Positions 56,275 to 64,000 of a stretch of 64,000 bases of DNA are shown here, in pieces. The notes under the pieces are model-generated. The model did no database searches. It saw nothing but the letters and a program-made list of their open reading frames with translations, and was not told where the DNA came from. The stretch is from NCBI RefSeq assembly GCF_001861355.1, contig NZ_MASN01000035.1:434001-498000 (forward strand), written 5' to 3'. Numbering within the stretch: position 1 is the stretch's first letter; each line of letters opens with the position of its first letter. The position numbers and the translations under genes are program-made. This DNA is from Natrialba sp. SSL1. Its GTDB lineage: Archaea; Halobacteriota; Halobacteria; Halobacteriales; Natrialbaceae.

Positions 56275-56619
56275 TTACTGACTCGAGTCCGACTCGTCAT
56301 CGTCGAACTCGATCGACTGTGCGTTGCCGCCTCGGATCGCGTCGCCCACACTCCCGGGGTTGACCGCCTCGCCGAGCGTGCCAGGGTCGGCGACCGCGCC
56401 GACGCCCTGGTCGTCGACGGCCGACTGGATTGTCTCGACATCGACCGCGGTGGCGACGCGCTCTGAGTCTGCGGCCCTGTCGAGTGCCCGACGCAGGAGA
56501 ACGTAGCCACCGACTGTGAGGACGCCCATCGCCACTGCGCCCCGTACGCCGTAACGCCGGTAGCCGACAGTCATCGCCTTCTTCCCGACGGTAAGTAAGC
56601 CGATCATAGTGCCCATCAT
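56275..56619 (-). CDS. Small membrane protein
   Basis: The 114-residue protein has a hydrophobic segment near residues 25-42 (GAVAMGVLTVGGYVLLRRA) after a basic N-terminus (GKKAMTVGYRRYGVRG) and an acidic C-terminal half with AVDDQGVGAVADPGTLGEAVNPGSVGD repeats. Start among three close ATGs (56619, 56616, 56607) is uncertain. Family not recognised. Confidence 0.55.
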   Translation of the reverse strand: MMGTMIGLLTVGKKAMTVGYRRYGVRGAVAMGVLTVGGYVLLRRALDRAADSERVATAVDVETIQSAVDDQGVGAVADPGTLGEAVNPGSVGDAIRGGNAQSIEFDDDESDSSQ

Positions 56620-56690
56620 AGGGCAAGTACGGGCAAGAGCCTGCGCCCTTCGTGTGGAGGCTGCCAACGACGCCCTGCGTTGTAGCCCGT

Positions 56691-58019
56691 TTACACGACC
56701 ACGAGAAGCACCGCCGCCGCGCCACCCAACAAGAGAAGGACGCTGTACACGGCAACCTGATTCCGGAAACGCTTGTTCGTCGACGTCGCCGCCAGCATCG
56801 CCTTCACGACGATACTCGAGACGGTCGCGAGCAAGATCGCGATCGTCGCCTCCGGCGCGCTAAGCTGGCCGCCCCGATACAGTACCACGGCGGACGTGGT
56901 CGCACCCGCACTCGAGACGAAGCCGCTCGCGATGGCGGTCGCGTAGAAGCCGAGGGTGCCGAACCAGGTTTCGGCGAGCGATCCGAAGACGAGGACGACG
57001 AGGAAGACGGCGCCGAACGCGAGTGCGTTCTTCATCGAGAAGGGGCTCTCGAGTTCCATCGAGCCGGACTCGCGCCAGTCGGCGGTGAGGCCGGCGATTG
57101 CGAACGCGATCACGATGACGGCGCCGAGGGGGAGGATTGCCTCGACGAGGATACCGGTGTTTGCGCCTGCATCGGCGTCGGTGCCGGTACCAGTGCCGGC
57201 ACCCATCGTGAACCCGACTGCAATCGCTAGATTGCGGGTGGCCATGGCGGCGTTCGCCAGGAGGATAGCCGCGACGGCGTACGAGGCTGCTTCGGGTCGC
57301 TGGCGGACGTGGTCGAGCATCGTCCCGACGACGGCCGTCGAGGACGCGAGGCCGCCGAAAAAGCCCGTGACGGCGATACCGCGTCCGCCGTAGGTGGAGA
57401 CGATGGCGTAGTTGACGATGCCGATACCGGCGACGGCGACAACCATGAGCCAGATTATCTGTGGCTCGAGCGGGATCGTCACTGCACCGAGATCGAGTGC
57501 GGCTTCAGCCGGCAAGAGGGGGTAGATGACGAACGCGAGGATGGCGAACTCGGTCGTCGAGCGCATCTCCTCTCGGGTGAGTCCCCACGCGAACTCGTGG
57601 AGTTCGCGTTTGAGGACGAGCAAGAGCGACGAGAGGACGGCGACGGTAACACCCTCGATAATGAAGCCGGCCGCGACGAGCGAGCCGACGCCGTAGGCGA
57701 CGAGCATCGACACCGATGTCGTCAGCGAGAGGCCGGCGTCTTCGTCACCGAGCAGCCCCTGCACCGCGAGCAAGACGCCCTGGACGATGACGAGCAACCC
57801 GCCGAGAATGAGCAGGCTCTCTCCGATATCAGTCTGGAGGACGAGAATCGTAAACACCGCAGCGAGCAGGCTAATCAGCGAGAACGTCCGAATGCCCGCG
57901 GACTTCTGTGACCACTCGCGCTCGAGTCCGAGGAACATGCCGAGCGCGCCGGCGAGTGCGATCCGGACGACCGTCTCGTCGAGTGGCGCATCACCGATCT
58001 GCAACACGGCCTCGTTCAC
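56691..58019 (-). CDS. MgtC/SapB family membrane protein with DUF4010 domain
   Basis: The 442-residue protein has about ten TM helices. The N-terminal part (VRIALAGALGMFLGLEREWSQKSAGIRTFSLISL) is the MgtC/SapB motif; the C-terminal part matches DUF4010. A short Thr/Gly/Asp linker interrupts it after residue 260. I chose the GTG at 58019 because a TATA-like box lies 22-29 nt upstream and the MgtC motif begins right after; no ATG fits better. Role unproven. Confidence 0.78.
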   Translation of the reverse strand: MNEAVLQIGDAPLDETVVRIALAGALGMFLGLEREWSQKSAGIRTFSLISLLAAVFTILVLQTDIGESLLILGGLLVIVQGVLLAVQGLLGDEDAGLSLTTSVSMLVAYGVGSLVAAGFIIEGVTVAVLSSLLLVLKRELHEFAWGLTREEMRSTTEFAILAFVIYPLLPAEAALDLGAVTIPLEPQIIWLMVVAVAGIGIVNYAIVSTYGGRGIAVTGFFGGLASSTAVVGTMLDHVRQRPEAASYAVAAILLANAAMATRNLAIAVGFTMGAGTGTGTDADAGANTGILVEAILPLGAVIVIAFAIAGLTADWRESGSMELESPFSMKNALAFGAVFLVVLVFGSLAETWFGTLGFYATAIASGFVSSAGATTSAVVLYRGGQLSAPEATIAILLATVSSIVVKAMLAATSTNKRFRNQVAVYSVLLLLGGAAAVLLVVV

Positions 58020-58041
58020 TGCTGGCTGTTCTTCACGACCG

Positions 58042-58049
58042 CATATAAG
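58042..58049 (-). promoter_or_regulatory. TATA-like box for a leaderless GTG start
   Basis: CTTATATG on the minus strand, 22-29 nt before the GTG at 58019. It decides the start of the MgtC-family gene. Confidence 0.55.
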
Positions 58050-58251
58050 CGCCGTGGCGACTGTAGCGAGCGGAGATCCGTGACGGGCGTGGTCGACCTG
58101 GAGTAGACGAACGCACAAGACAGAAAAAACAGCGGAGCAGTGGTGTGAGGAGGAATAGTCGAATGGCAGTAACAATCCGGTGTTTGAACCAGTCCGGCAA
58201 TCCGATCGATCACAGCCAGTGCGAGACAGTACAGACGGTGGGCAGCGAACG

Positions 58252-58527
58252 TTATAGTTCGACGTACTGTCCTTCCCAGTCCCGGCGCGCCTCGAGTTCC
58301 CGCCGGCCTCGACGGGTGAGCGTGTAGAAGTTCGTCCGCCGGTCGCGGTGTCCCTTCTCGACGAGGCCCTTGTCCACGAGCGTGTCCAGATTCGGATAGA
58401 GACGGCCGTGGTGAATCTCTTTCTCGTAGTACTGCTCGAGCTCCTCCTTGATTGCCAGTCCGTGGGGTTCCTCCTCACCAGCGATGACGTACAGCAAATC
58501 CCGCTGGAATCCTGTCAAGTCGTACAT
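58252..58527 (-). CDS. PadR-family transcriptional regulator, paralogue 2
   Basis: The 91-residue protein starts MYDLTGFQRDLLYVIAGEEEPHG and contains HHGRLYPNLDTLVDKGLVEKG and RRTNFYTLTRRGRRELEAR. About 60 of 91 residues match the PadR at 23140-23415, with differences concentrated in the loop after IAG and in the wing. It differs in the upstream element: a conventional box (TATTAAAA) instead of the glycan-locus motif. Confidence 0.87.
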   Translation of the reverse strand: MYDLTGFQRDLLYVIAGEEEPHGLAIKEELEQYYEKEIHHGRLYPNLDTLVDKGLVEKGHRDRRTNFYTLTRRGRRELEARRDWEGQYVEL

Positions 58528-58558
58528 TGGGAAAGTACCACCTGCACTTACTGTCGAA

Positions 58559-58566
58559 TTTTAATA
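58559..58566 (-). promoter_or_regulatory. Box A of the second PadR gene
   Basis: The minus strand reads TATTAAAA, 31 nt upstream of the ATG at 58527, a standard short-leader position. Confidence 0.5.
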
Positions 58567-58834
58567 AGGGTGTCGGGTTGTTTCGAACGAAACTGGGGTA
58601 TTACCACCGAATATAGTCGTTTCATTGAGTTTCGAATGATAACACCCATGACTGATTCGGTGTGGCAACACACATAATGAGCCGTTCATGTTTACGGTTC
58701 GTCGTTTCCAGAAGCGAATATTTGCTTGTGTTTCGACACTGTCCAGTGGTGGATACAGGTCGGCCTCAAGATGATCGGTGATTCGCGCGCGACAACCGAC
58801 GCAATCGCTCAGAAATGTAGTAAACAGGAAAGCA

Positions 58835-58865
58835 GATCGCGTGACGGGAAAAACGTCACGCGATC
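58835..58865. repeat. Perfect 12-bp inverted repeat, 7-nt loop
   Basis: GATCGCGTGACG at 58835-58846 pairs with 58854-58865; the loop is GGAAAAA. The stem is fully GC-biased and would be very stable as RNA or cruciform. Confidence 0.7.
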
Positions 58866-58891
58866 GCTTGCCGCCCTGAATTGGTCCCCGC

Positions 58892-58921
58892 TGACGCTTC
58901 GGCCCTCCAAGCGAAGCGTCA
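58892..58921. repeat. Perfect 10-bp inverted repeat, 10-nt loop
   Basis: TGACGCTTCG at 58892-58901 pairs with 58912-58921. It shares GTGACG/TGACG with the first hairpin and lies 26 nt from it. Confidence 0.7.
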
Positions 58922-59010
58922 CCAGAAAGATTCTGCTGGGACCACTTAAATGTGACGACACACTCCCGATTTGTGATGTGTTCGTCTCGGCGCTGGCGGG
59001 CCGCGAGGAC

Positions 59011-59157
59011 TCACATATGCTCTTCCTCGAGTACCCAACCGAGGGCACGCTTATAATAGGTGAACATCTGTTCGACGCCGTCGTGGTTCATCTCGTCGCT
59101 CTCGAGGTGCTCCGTCAGGAACTCGTACTGCTCTCGAATCTCGTCTTCATCACGCAT
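59011..59157 (-). CDS. Very small conserved haloarchaeal protein, 48 residues
   Basis: Read from the ATG at 59157 (RDEDEIREQYEFLTEHLESD...QMFTYYKRALGWVLEEE), the protein is helical and charged and looks like a genuine small conserved gene; the longer frame up to 59376 adds sequence with no protein character. I recall close relatives in haloarchaea, unnamed. No operon partner. Confidence 0.65.
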   Translation of the reverse strand: MRDEDEIREQYEFLTEHLESDEMNHDGVEQMFTYYKRALGWVLEEEHM

Positions 59158-59508
59158 ACGAAGGAGTACCACCGACAGACAAAAAAGGTCGCCGGGATGG
59201 CAACTGGATAGGAAGTACATGAGTAACTGGGTGGTGAGCACGTGAGTAGCCGGCTGATGAGCACGTGCGCAGTTTGTCTGTGATTCGATCGGATACAGTG
59301 GTTGAGAGGCGTGATTGCCGTCAGTCACGCTCCCGTCGTCCACAGCGCCTACCCGGTAACGAGTTGTTGGTATCACTGCGAGATGTCGCTCTCGGTCGGC
59401 GCTGTCGTTTCACGCAGTAGTCATCCGTTTGTTCCCACAACAGTCACGAGCACCGACAGCTACCTCGACAGGAGTGGGCACAGAACGACCGTTCGCTGAT
59501 CGGTGTGT

Positions 59509-59594
59509 CTATCGTACCAACTGCACCAGCTACACACTGTTCGTCCAACTGTCGACGGTGAGATGTGCACTAACTTGCAGTGACTCTTCTATAG
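59509..59594 (+). repeat. 86-bp palindromic MITE-like element, copy B
   Basis: Starts CTATCGTACCAACTGCACC and ends ACTTGCAGTGACTCTTCTATAG. It is more diverged than the other copies. Its last six bases (CTATAG, 59589-59594) are the first six of copy C. Confidence 0.7.
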
Positions 59595-59674
59595 TAACAA
59601 CTGCAACTATTCACACACTGATCGCACGACTGCTGTGGGATCAGGTGTGCAGTGACTTGCAGTGGCTATGATAG
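59589..59674 (+). repeat. 86-bp palindromic MITE-like element, copy C
   Basis: Starts CTATAGTAACAACTGCAAC and ends TTGCAGTGGCTATGATAG. Terminal inverted repeats of about 35 bp surround a short centre. It overlaps copy B by 6 bp. Confidence 0.75.
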
Positions 59675-59717
59675 CTATCGTTTCGGTGAGACTATTCGCA
59701 ACTTAATTGTAGTTTCA

Positions 59718-60767
59718 ATGCAATGTTCGTCTGTGAACCGCCGGATCGCCCTTGGTTTCGTCCTCGCCCTCCTCCTCCTGGCCGTCCTGATCCGCATCGT
59801 CGGCGGCCAGGCCGTCGCCGGAGAGTTCTCGAGTGCCGACTATCGGTTTCTTGGACTCGCCGTCGGATCGGGACTCCTCGCACTGACCTTTCGAGCACTC
59901 GTCTGGGAGCAGTTCCTCTCGCTCGTCGACGACACATTGCCTCGCATACGGATCGTCGCGCTCTTCCTGAGTGCGATGTTCCTCAAATACATCACCCCCT
60001 ACGGCCAACTCGCAACCGAGCCGTTCGTGGCCTATCTGGTCTCGCAGCACGGCGAGATGGCCTTCGAAGACGGGCTCGCTGGCGTGCTCGCTGCGGATCT
60101 GCTGAACTACGTGCCCTACTACACCTACGGCTTCGTCGCGCTCGGCGTGATCGTCGTTACCGGCGCGCTCGGAACGGACCTCTCCCTGCAGTTACTCGCA
60201 TTTACCGGCCTGTTCTCCGTCGTCGTCGGCGTCGTCTTCGTCACGATTCGGCGTCCATCCGTCGTCTACGGGCTGGTTCTATGGGTAACCGCAGGACTCC
60301 AGCGCATCCTCCGTCGGTTCTCGACTCGATTTGAAGACCGATTTGCGAAACAGACCGTTCGCTCGCGACTCGACGGCTTCTACGGAACGATCGACACAAT
60401 ATCGGCAGACCGGATGGCGCTCGTCGCCGCCATCGTCTTCGCCCACCTCGGTATGCTCTTTCTCATGCTGCCGGTCTATCTCGGCGCACTCGCACTCGGC
60501 TACCGGCTCGCACTCCCCGTCGTCGCACTCGCCGTCGCGTTCGGAAAGCTCGGCGCGGTCGTCCCCGCTCCCGGCGGCACCGGCGGCGTCGAAACGATGG
60601 TAACCGGCGTTCTCGCGACGCTCGGCGGCCTCGAACTCGCCACCGCGCTTACGGTCGCGCTTATCTACCGCCTCAGCACCTACTGGCTCACCGTCAGCGT
60701 CGGCGGCCTCTCCGCTGCCGCAGTGTTCCTTCGCGGCCCACGACCCGAAGCGAATCCCGATCCGTAA
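59718..60767 (+). CDS. Flippase-like / lysylphosphatidylglycerol synthase TM-region protein (UPF0104)
   Basis: The 349-residue protein has about eight TM helices with the motif LSAMFLKYITPYGQLATEPFVAYLV and the C-terminal GKLGAVVPAPGGTGGVETM, the UPF0104 pattern (putative flippase-like TM domain). It may help glycolipid or lipid transfer in archaea, but the role is unproven. The ATG at 59718 is given; a GTG at 59733 has TTAATTGTA 22 to 30 nt upstream and could be the leaderless start. Confidence 0.82.
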   Translation: MQCSSVNRRIALGFVLALLLLAVLIRIVGGQAVAGEFSSADYRFLGLAVGSGLLALTFRALVWEQFLSLVDDTLPRIRIVALFLSAMFLKYITPYGQLATEPFVAYLVSQHGEMAFEDGLAGVLAADLLNYVPYYTYGFVALGVIVVTGALGTDLSLQLLAFTGLFSVVVGVVFVTIRRPSVVYGLVLWVTAGLQRILRRFSTRFEDRFAKQTVRSRLDGFYGTIDTISADRMALVAAIVFAHLGMLFLMLPVYLGALALGYRLALPVVALAVAFGKLGAVVPAPGGTGGVETMVTGVLATLGGLELATALTVALIYRLSTYWLTVSVGGLSAAAVFLRGPRPEANPDP

Positions 60768-60863
60768 GCCGTCCCACGATCAGTACGGACAGCGGCGCTC
60801 CGCGACTCCGATTCTGACCCCGACTCCGTGAGGACTTTTTGTACCCCCATCGTAGACGCCTGT

Positions 60864-61616
60864 ATGAAGATTCGGGGCGAGCGCGAGTGTACGGAGTGTG
60901 GCACCCGGTGGTCGTACTACGAAACCGGCAGCATCGACTGTCCCGGCTGTGGCAGCCTCCGCAGCGTCGGCACCGACGATCGAACCGAACACACCGACCT
61001 GCAGGTCCCGTTCGACCTCACACCCATCCGCTCCGAGATCGACGACACGTCGACCGGCGAGCTCGCCGACCGCGCCCGCGACCGCTGTCGCGAGTACGTC
61101 CGCCAGCGCGGGTTCATCAACGCCGGCGACCTTCGCGACCTCGACGACACCTACCTCGCCGCCATCGAACTCAGACACGTCGCCGACATCGTCGCTCGGG
61201 AACTCGAGTACGACGCCTCGCTCGACGACCGCGATGAACTGTACTTCCTCTCCTTGCTCCGCGACGCCGACAGCGGCGAGCGCCCGCCGGCCGACGAGGT
61301 GCCACTCGGCCTCCACGCCGCACGCGGGCTCGCTGTCGCAAATGCCATTCGAGAGTATCGCCGCGACGTTCGCACCTGGCTCGAGGAGAGCAACAACGGA
61401 CGAAGACAGGATAAACTGACGACATCGGAACGGCAGGTACTCGAGTCCCTCGGCGAGCACGTCAAGCGAATTCGACTGTTAGACGGTGACATCGAGCCGG
61501 CAGCCGCGGATCGGCTGGTCGAAGCGACCCACGACCTGACAGACGGACTTCGCGGTGACGAGGTGGCGCTTGGGCGAGCGCAGGATCGGTTGGAGCGACT
61601 CGAGACAGAGATCTGA
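60864..61616 (+). CDS. Conserved haloarchaeal zinc-finger protein (DUF7117-like)
   Basis: The 250-residue protein starts MKIRGERECTECGTRWSYYETGSIDCPGCGSL with two CxxC knuckles (C9/C12 and C26/C29), a TFIIB-like zinc ribbon. The remainder is helical and charged (RDRCREYVRQRGFINAGDLRDLDD, LARHVADIVARELEYD). I recall the family as DUF7117 (uncertain). No operon partner: the following folD gene is convergent. Confidence 0.72.
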   Translation: MKIRGERECTECGTRWSYYETGSIDCPGCGSLRSVGTDDRTEHTDLQVPFDLTPIRSEIDDTSTGELADRARDRCREYVRQRGFINAGDLRDLDDTYLAAIELRHVADIVARELEYDASLDDRDELYFLSLLRDADSGERPPADEVPLGLHAARGLAVANAIREYRRDVRTWLEESNNGRRQDKLTTSERQVLESLGEHVKRIRLLDGDIEPAAADRLVEATHDLTDGLRGDEVALGRAQDRLERLETEI

Positions 61617-61633
61617 AGCTGACTTCGTCCGGT

Positions 61634-62527
61634 TCAGGGCAGCGAAACGTCGATATCTTCCTGCAGACTCGCAGCCGTGACCGTGTTGTACAGCAACATC
61701 GCGCGCGTCATCGGACCGACGCCGCCCGGCACCGGCGTGATCGCACTCGCCTGTTCCTTCGCGGTCTCGAACTCGACGTCGCCGACGAGTTCGTACCCCT
61801 TCTCGGTATCTGCGTCCACGCGATTGACGCCGACGTCGATGACGACCGCGTCGTCGCCGATCATCGACCCGTCGATCAGTTCCGGTACGCCGACCGCTGC
61901 GACGACGATATCCGCGCTGCGGGTCTTTTCGGCCAGGTCGTCCGTTCGGGAGTGACAGACCGTCACCGTCGCGTTGCCGTCGTCGGCCTTCTGGATCAAC
62001 AGATTCGCGAGCGGCTTGCCCACGATATCCGAGCGGCCAACGATCGTCACGTCCTTGCCCTTGATCTCGACGCCGGCGGACTCGAGTAGCTTCTGGACGC
62101 CGTGGGGGGTGCAGGGACGGAACCGGGCGTCGCCGGCGACGAGGCGGCCGACGTTCTCGGGGTGGAAGCCGTCGACGTCCTTGGCGGGGTCGACCCGGCG
62201 GATGACCTCGCGGTAGTCGACGTGGTCCGGGACGGGAGCCTGAACGATGTAGCCGTGCACGTCGTCGTTCGCATTGAGCGCGGCGATCTCATCGTACAGC
62301 GTCTCGGGGTCGGCGTCGCCGGCGACGTCGACGTGGTAGCTCTCGATGCCGACCTCCTCGCAGTCGCGCTGTTTCATGTTCACGTAGGTTTCGCTGGCGG
62401 GGTCGTCTCCCATCAGTACCGTCGCCAGCCCGGGACGCGCGCCCGCGTCGGCGAGCGTCTCGATGGCGTCGGTCAGGTCCGCGCGAATCTCGCTCGCGAC
62501 GGCGTTGCCGTCGATGATCTCGGTCAT
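61634..62527 (-). CDS. folD: Bifunctional methylene-tetrahydrofolate dehydrogenase/cyclohydrolase
   Basis: The 297-residue enzyme interconverts methylene-, methenyl- and formyl-tetrahydrofolate. Signatures: SETYVNMKQRDCEEVGI (active Lys region), VQAPVPDH, DVDGFHPENVGRL, IVGRSDIVGKPLA and PVPGGVGPMTRAML. It complements the thyA-folA pair in folate metabolism. Length is typical. Confidence 0.93.
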   Translation of the reverse strand: MTEIIDGNAVASEIRADLTDAIETLADAGARPGLATVLMGDDPASETYVNMKQRDCEEVGIESYHVDVAGDADPETLYDEIAALNANDDVHGYIVQAPVPDHVDYREVIRRVDPAKDVDGFHPENVGRLVAGDARFRPCTPHGVQKLLESAGVEIKGKDVTIVGRSDIVGKPLANLLIQKADDGNATVTVCHSRTDDLAEKTRSADIVVAAVGVPELIDGSMIGDDAVVIDVGVNRVDADTEKGYELVGDVEFETAKEQASAITPVPGGVGPMTRAMLLYNTVTAASLQEDIDVSLP

Positions 62528-62724
62528 TACTCGAGTTGCCGGCGGGGACGCTCATTAATGCTCGGGTTTGTGCCCAATATGGCACCAATTCTGATCCAAT
62601 ATATGCAAGTTTGTGGGTTTCGACTGCGTCGGGAGCCCCGATACAGACACAAGTACGCGGAGCCGGCAACCGGCTCACGACGCCCCATCTGTTTTGGCAC
62701 CCGGGAAAATACGTGCAGACGAAC

Positions 62725-63723
62725 ATGGAGTACACGACACTCGGCAACACCGGCACGACCGTCTCGAAGCTCTGTTATGGCACCTGGCGCTTCGGCAAGA
62801 AGCACGGCGACACCGTCGAAACCGACCGCGAGGAGGCCCACGAACTGCTCGATGCAGCCTGGGAGAACGGCATCAACTTCATCGACACGGCGAACGTCTA
62901 CGGCGACCCCGACGGCACCAGCGAGGAGTGGATCGGCGAGTGGCTCACAGACCACGACCGCGAGGACTTCGTCATCGCCTCGAAGGTCTACTTCTCGTTC
63001 GACGGCTGGGGTGAGCCCGGCCCGAACGATTCCGGACTCGGACGCAAGCACATCCGCGCCCAGATCGAGGGCACCTTAGAGCGCCTCGGCACCGACTATC
63101 TCGACCTCTACTACATCCACCGCTGGGACGAGAACACCCCGATTCGAGAGACGATGTCCGTCCTCACCGAACTCGTCCGCGAGGGGAAAGTCCACTATCT
63201 CGGAGCCTCGACGATGGCCGCCTGGCAACTCACCAAGGCGCTCTGGACCAGCGACGTGGAGGGCCTCGAGCGCTTCGACGTCACCCAGCCGATGGTCAAC
63301 GCGGCCCACTACGACGCCGTCGGCGACTACCTCGACGTCTGTGCCGACCAGGATCTCGCCGTCTGTCCGTACTCGCCGCTCGCTGGCGGCTTCCTCACCG
63401 GCAAGTACGAGCGCACCGAGGACGGCGGCGTCGAGGCTCCCGATGGCTCGCGGGGCTCACTCGACGACGTGTTCGAGGATCGCTACGCGACCGACCGCGC
63501 GTGGGACGTTCTCGAGGCCGTCGAATCCGTCGCGAGCGAGGTCAAGGCCACGCCGGCGCAGGTCTCGCTGCGCTGGCTGATGGAGCAGGATCGATTCACG
63601 TGCGTGCCTATCGTCGGCGCGCGCTCGCCGGACCAACTCGAGGAGAACGCCGGCGCGGTCGAGATAGATCTCACGGACGAGCAGTTCGAGCGGATCGACG
63701 AGGCTCGTGGTGGGGTACAGTAG
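62725..63723 (+). CDS. Aldo/keto reductase
   Basis: The 332-residue protein has the AKR pattern: NFIDTANVYGDPDG with the catalytic Asp and Tyr, FVIASKVYF with the catalytic Lys, DYLDLYYIHRWD with the His, and CVPIVGARSPDQLEEN at the cofactor end. It resembles the AKR11-like bacterial/archaeal oxidoreductases, NADPH-dependent; substrate unknown. The ATG at 62725 fits the family start. Confidence 0.85.
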   Translation: MEYTTLGNTGTTVSKLCYGTWRFGKKHGDTVETDREEAHELLDAAWENGINFIDTANVYGDPDGTSEEWIGEWLTDHDREDFVIASKVYFSFDGWGEPGPNDSGLGRKHIRAQIEGTLERLGTDYLDLYYIHRWDENTPIRETMSVLTELVREGKVHYLGASTMAAWQLTKALWTSDVEGLERFDVTQPMVNAAHYDAVGDYLDVCADQDLAVCPYSPLAGGFLTGKYERTEDGGVEAPDGSRGSLDDVFEDRYATDRAWDVLEAVESVASEVKATPAQVSLRWLMEQDRFTCVPIVGARSPDQLEENAGAVEIDLTDEQFERIDEARGGVQ

Positions 63724-63748
63724 CCGGCTCAAGGGCTGAAACGGAAAC

Positions 63749-64000
63749 CTAGAACAGCGGCGTCGTCACCACGAGCGCGTCGACGAGAATCGCGACGAGC
63801 ACAGCGCCGAGGAAGGCGTTCGAGGCGTGGAACGCGCGAAACGCCGCGTCCTCGGTCTGCTCGAAGTGGAGGACGATAGAGGCCCAGAGGAAGACACCAC
63901 CGAAGAGGACGACCGTCCCGGCGTAGAGCGCGCCGAGGTCGGTGATCCAGGCGAGTGCGACCGTGCTCACGAGCGTCGCGGCGAGGTAGTAGATGATGTG
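63749..64000 (-). CDS. ctaB: Heme O synthase / UbiA-family prenyltransferase, C-terminal fragment
   Basis: The gene runs off the right edge; 83 C-terminal residues are visible with three hydrophobic helices. The segment FLWASIVLHFEQTEDAAFRAFHASNAFLGAVL matches the C-terminus of protoheme IX farnesyltransferase (CtaB) from haloarchaea. The enzyme adds a farnesyl group to heme for the terminal oxidase. Only the end is seen, so another UbiA relative is possible. Confidence 0.7.
   Translation of the reverse strand, partial: HIIYYLAATLVSTVALAWITDLGALYAGTVVLFGGVFLWASIVLHFEQTEDAAFRAFHASNAFLGAVLVAILVDALVVTTPLF

Larger units (their letters stand above)
58528..59010. other. Intergenic region with two strong hairpins
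   Basis: A 483-nt gap containing the PadR promoter and two perfect inverted repeats (listed separately). A plus-strand frame crossing it (58726-59211) runs antisense to the 48-codon gene and lacks protein-like sequence. Confidence 0.4.
59158..59717. other. Intergenic region with tandem MITE-like elements
   Basis: A 560-nt region with nothing in its left part. The right half is occupied by two 86-bp palindromic elements (listed separately) that end 43 nt before the next gene. Confidence 0.5.

Overview
The window is a piece of a haloarchaeal (class Halobacteria) chromosome. The proteins are strongly acidic, the DNA is GC-rich with GAC/GAG/CTC-dominated codons, many promoters look like leaderless archaeal promoters, and several small zinc-finger and winged-helix families are typical of halophilic archaea. 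The many Ser/Asp/Glu/Thr low-complexity insertions suggest a member of the Natrialbales, but I cannot name the genus from sequence alone. I see no tRNA, rRNA, CRISPR array, complete insertion sequence or replication origin.

Region 1 (about 1-23.5 kb) is a surface-polysaccharide or glycoprotein-glycan locus. It holds a GT-C-like membrane protein (cut by the left edge), a PP-loop ATPase, a phosphodiesterase/sulfatase-type enzyme, a polysaccharide deacetylase, an operon of oxidoreductase - DUF362-like - SDR, a GT4 glycosyltransferase, a DUF354 protein and a DUF1616 membrane protein. At its core is a tightly overlapping five-gene operon: hexapeptide acetyltransferase, PLP aminotransferase, Gfo/Idh oxidoreductase, nucleotide-sugar 6-dehydrogenase, GT2 glycosyltransferase. 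The first four match the enzyme set that makes UDP-2,3-diacetamido-2,3-dideoxy uronic acids in bacteria. Nine start regions in this locus carry the same element, ATAACAAA (one copy ATTACAAA), always in the same orientation relative to the downstream gene and often near where a TATA box would sit. I found no copies by eye in the remaining 40 kb. This apparent locus-wide promoter element is the most interesting signal in the window.

Region 2 (about 20-31.5 kb) is a patchwork of small regulators (two membrane-anchored winged-helix paralogues, PadR, an ArsR-like protein, a membrane HTH protein), a zinc-ribbon protein, a 714-residue extremely acidic secreted protein and a GalE-like epimerase that probably belongs to the glycan locus. 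Its long intergenic regions contain a set of GAAAT-N5-ATTTC palindromes and other repeats.

Region 3 (about 31.7-64 kb) is mostly housekeeping: dihydroorotase-like amidohydrolase, cysteine synthase, Leu/Glu-type dehydrogenase, thioredoxin-like proteins, aconitase, the thyA-folA pair, prolyl oligopeptidase, purD, MgtC-family protein, folD, aldo/keto reductase and the end of a heme O synthase gene. Inside it are an exonuclease-helicase operon resembling bacterial MrfB-MrfA, an orphan VapB-like antitoxin gene broken by an amber codon, three copies of an 86-bp palindromic MITE-like element (two overlapping head to tail), two perfect extragenic hairpins and a second PadR gene closely related to the first.

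All calls come from reading the sequence. Family names are from recognised motifs and memory, not from database searches.
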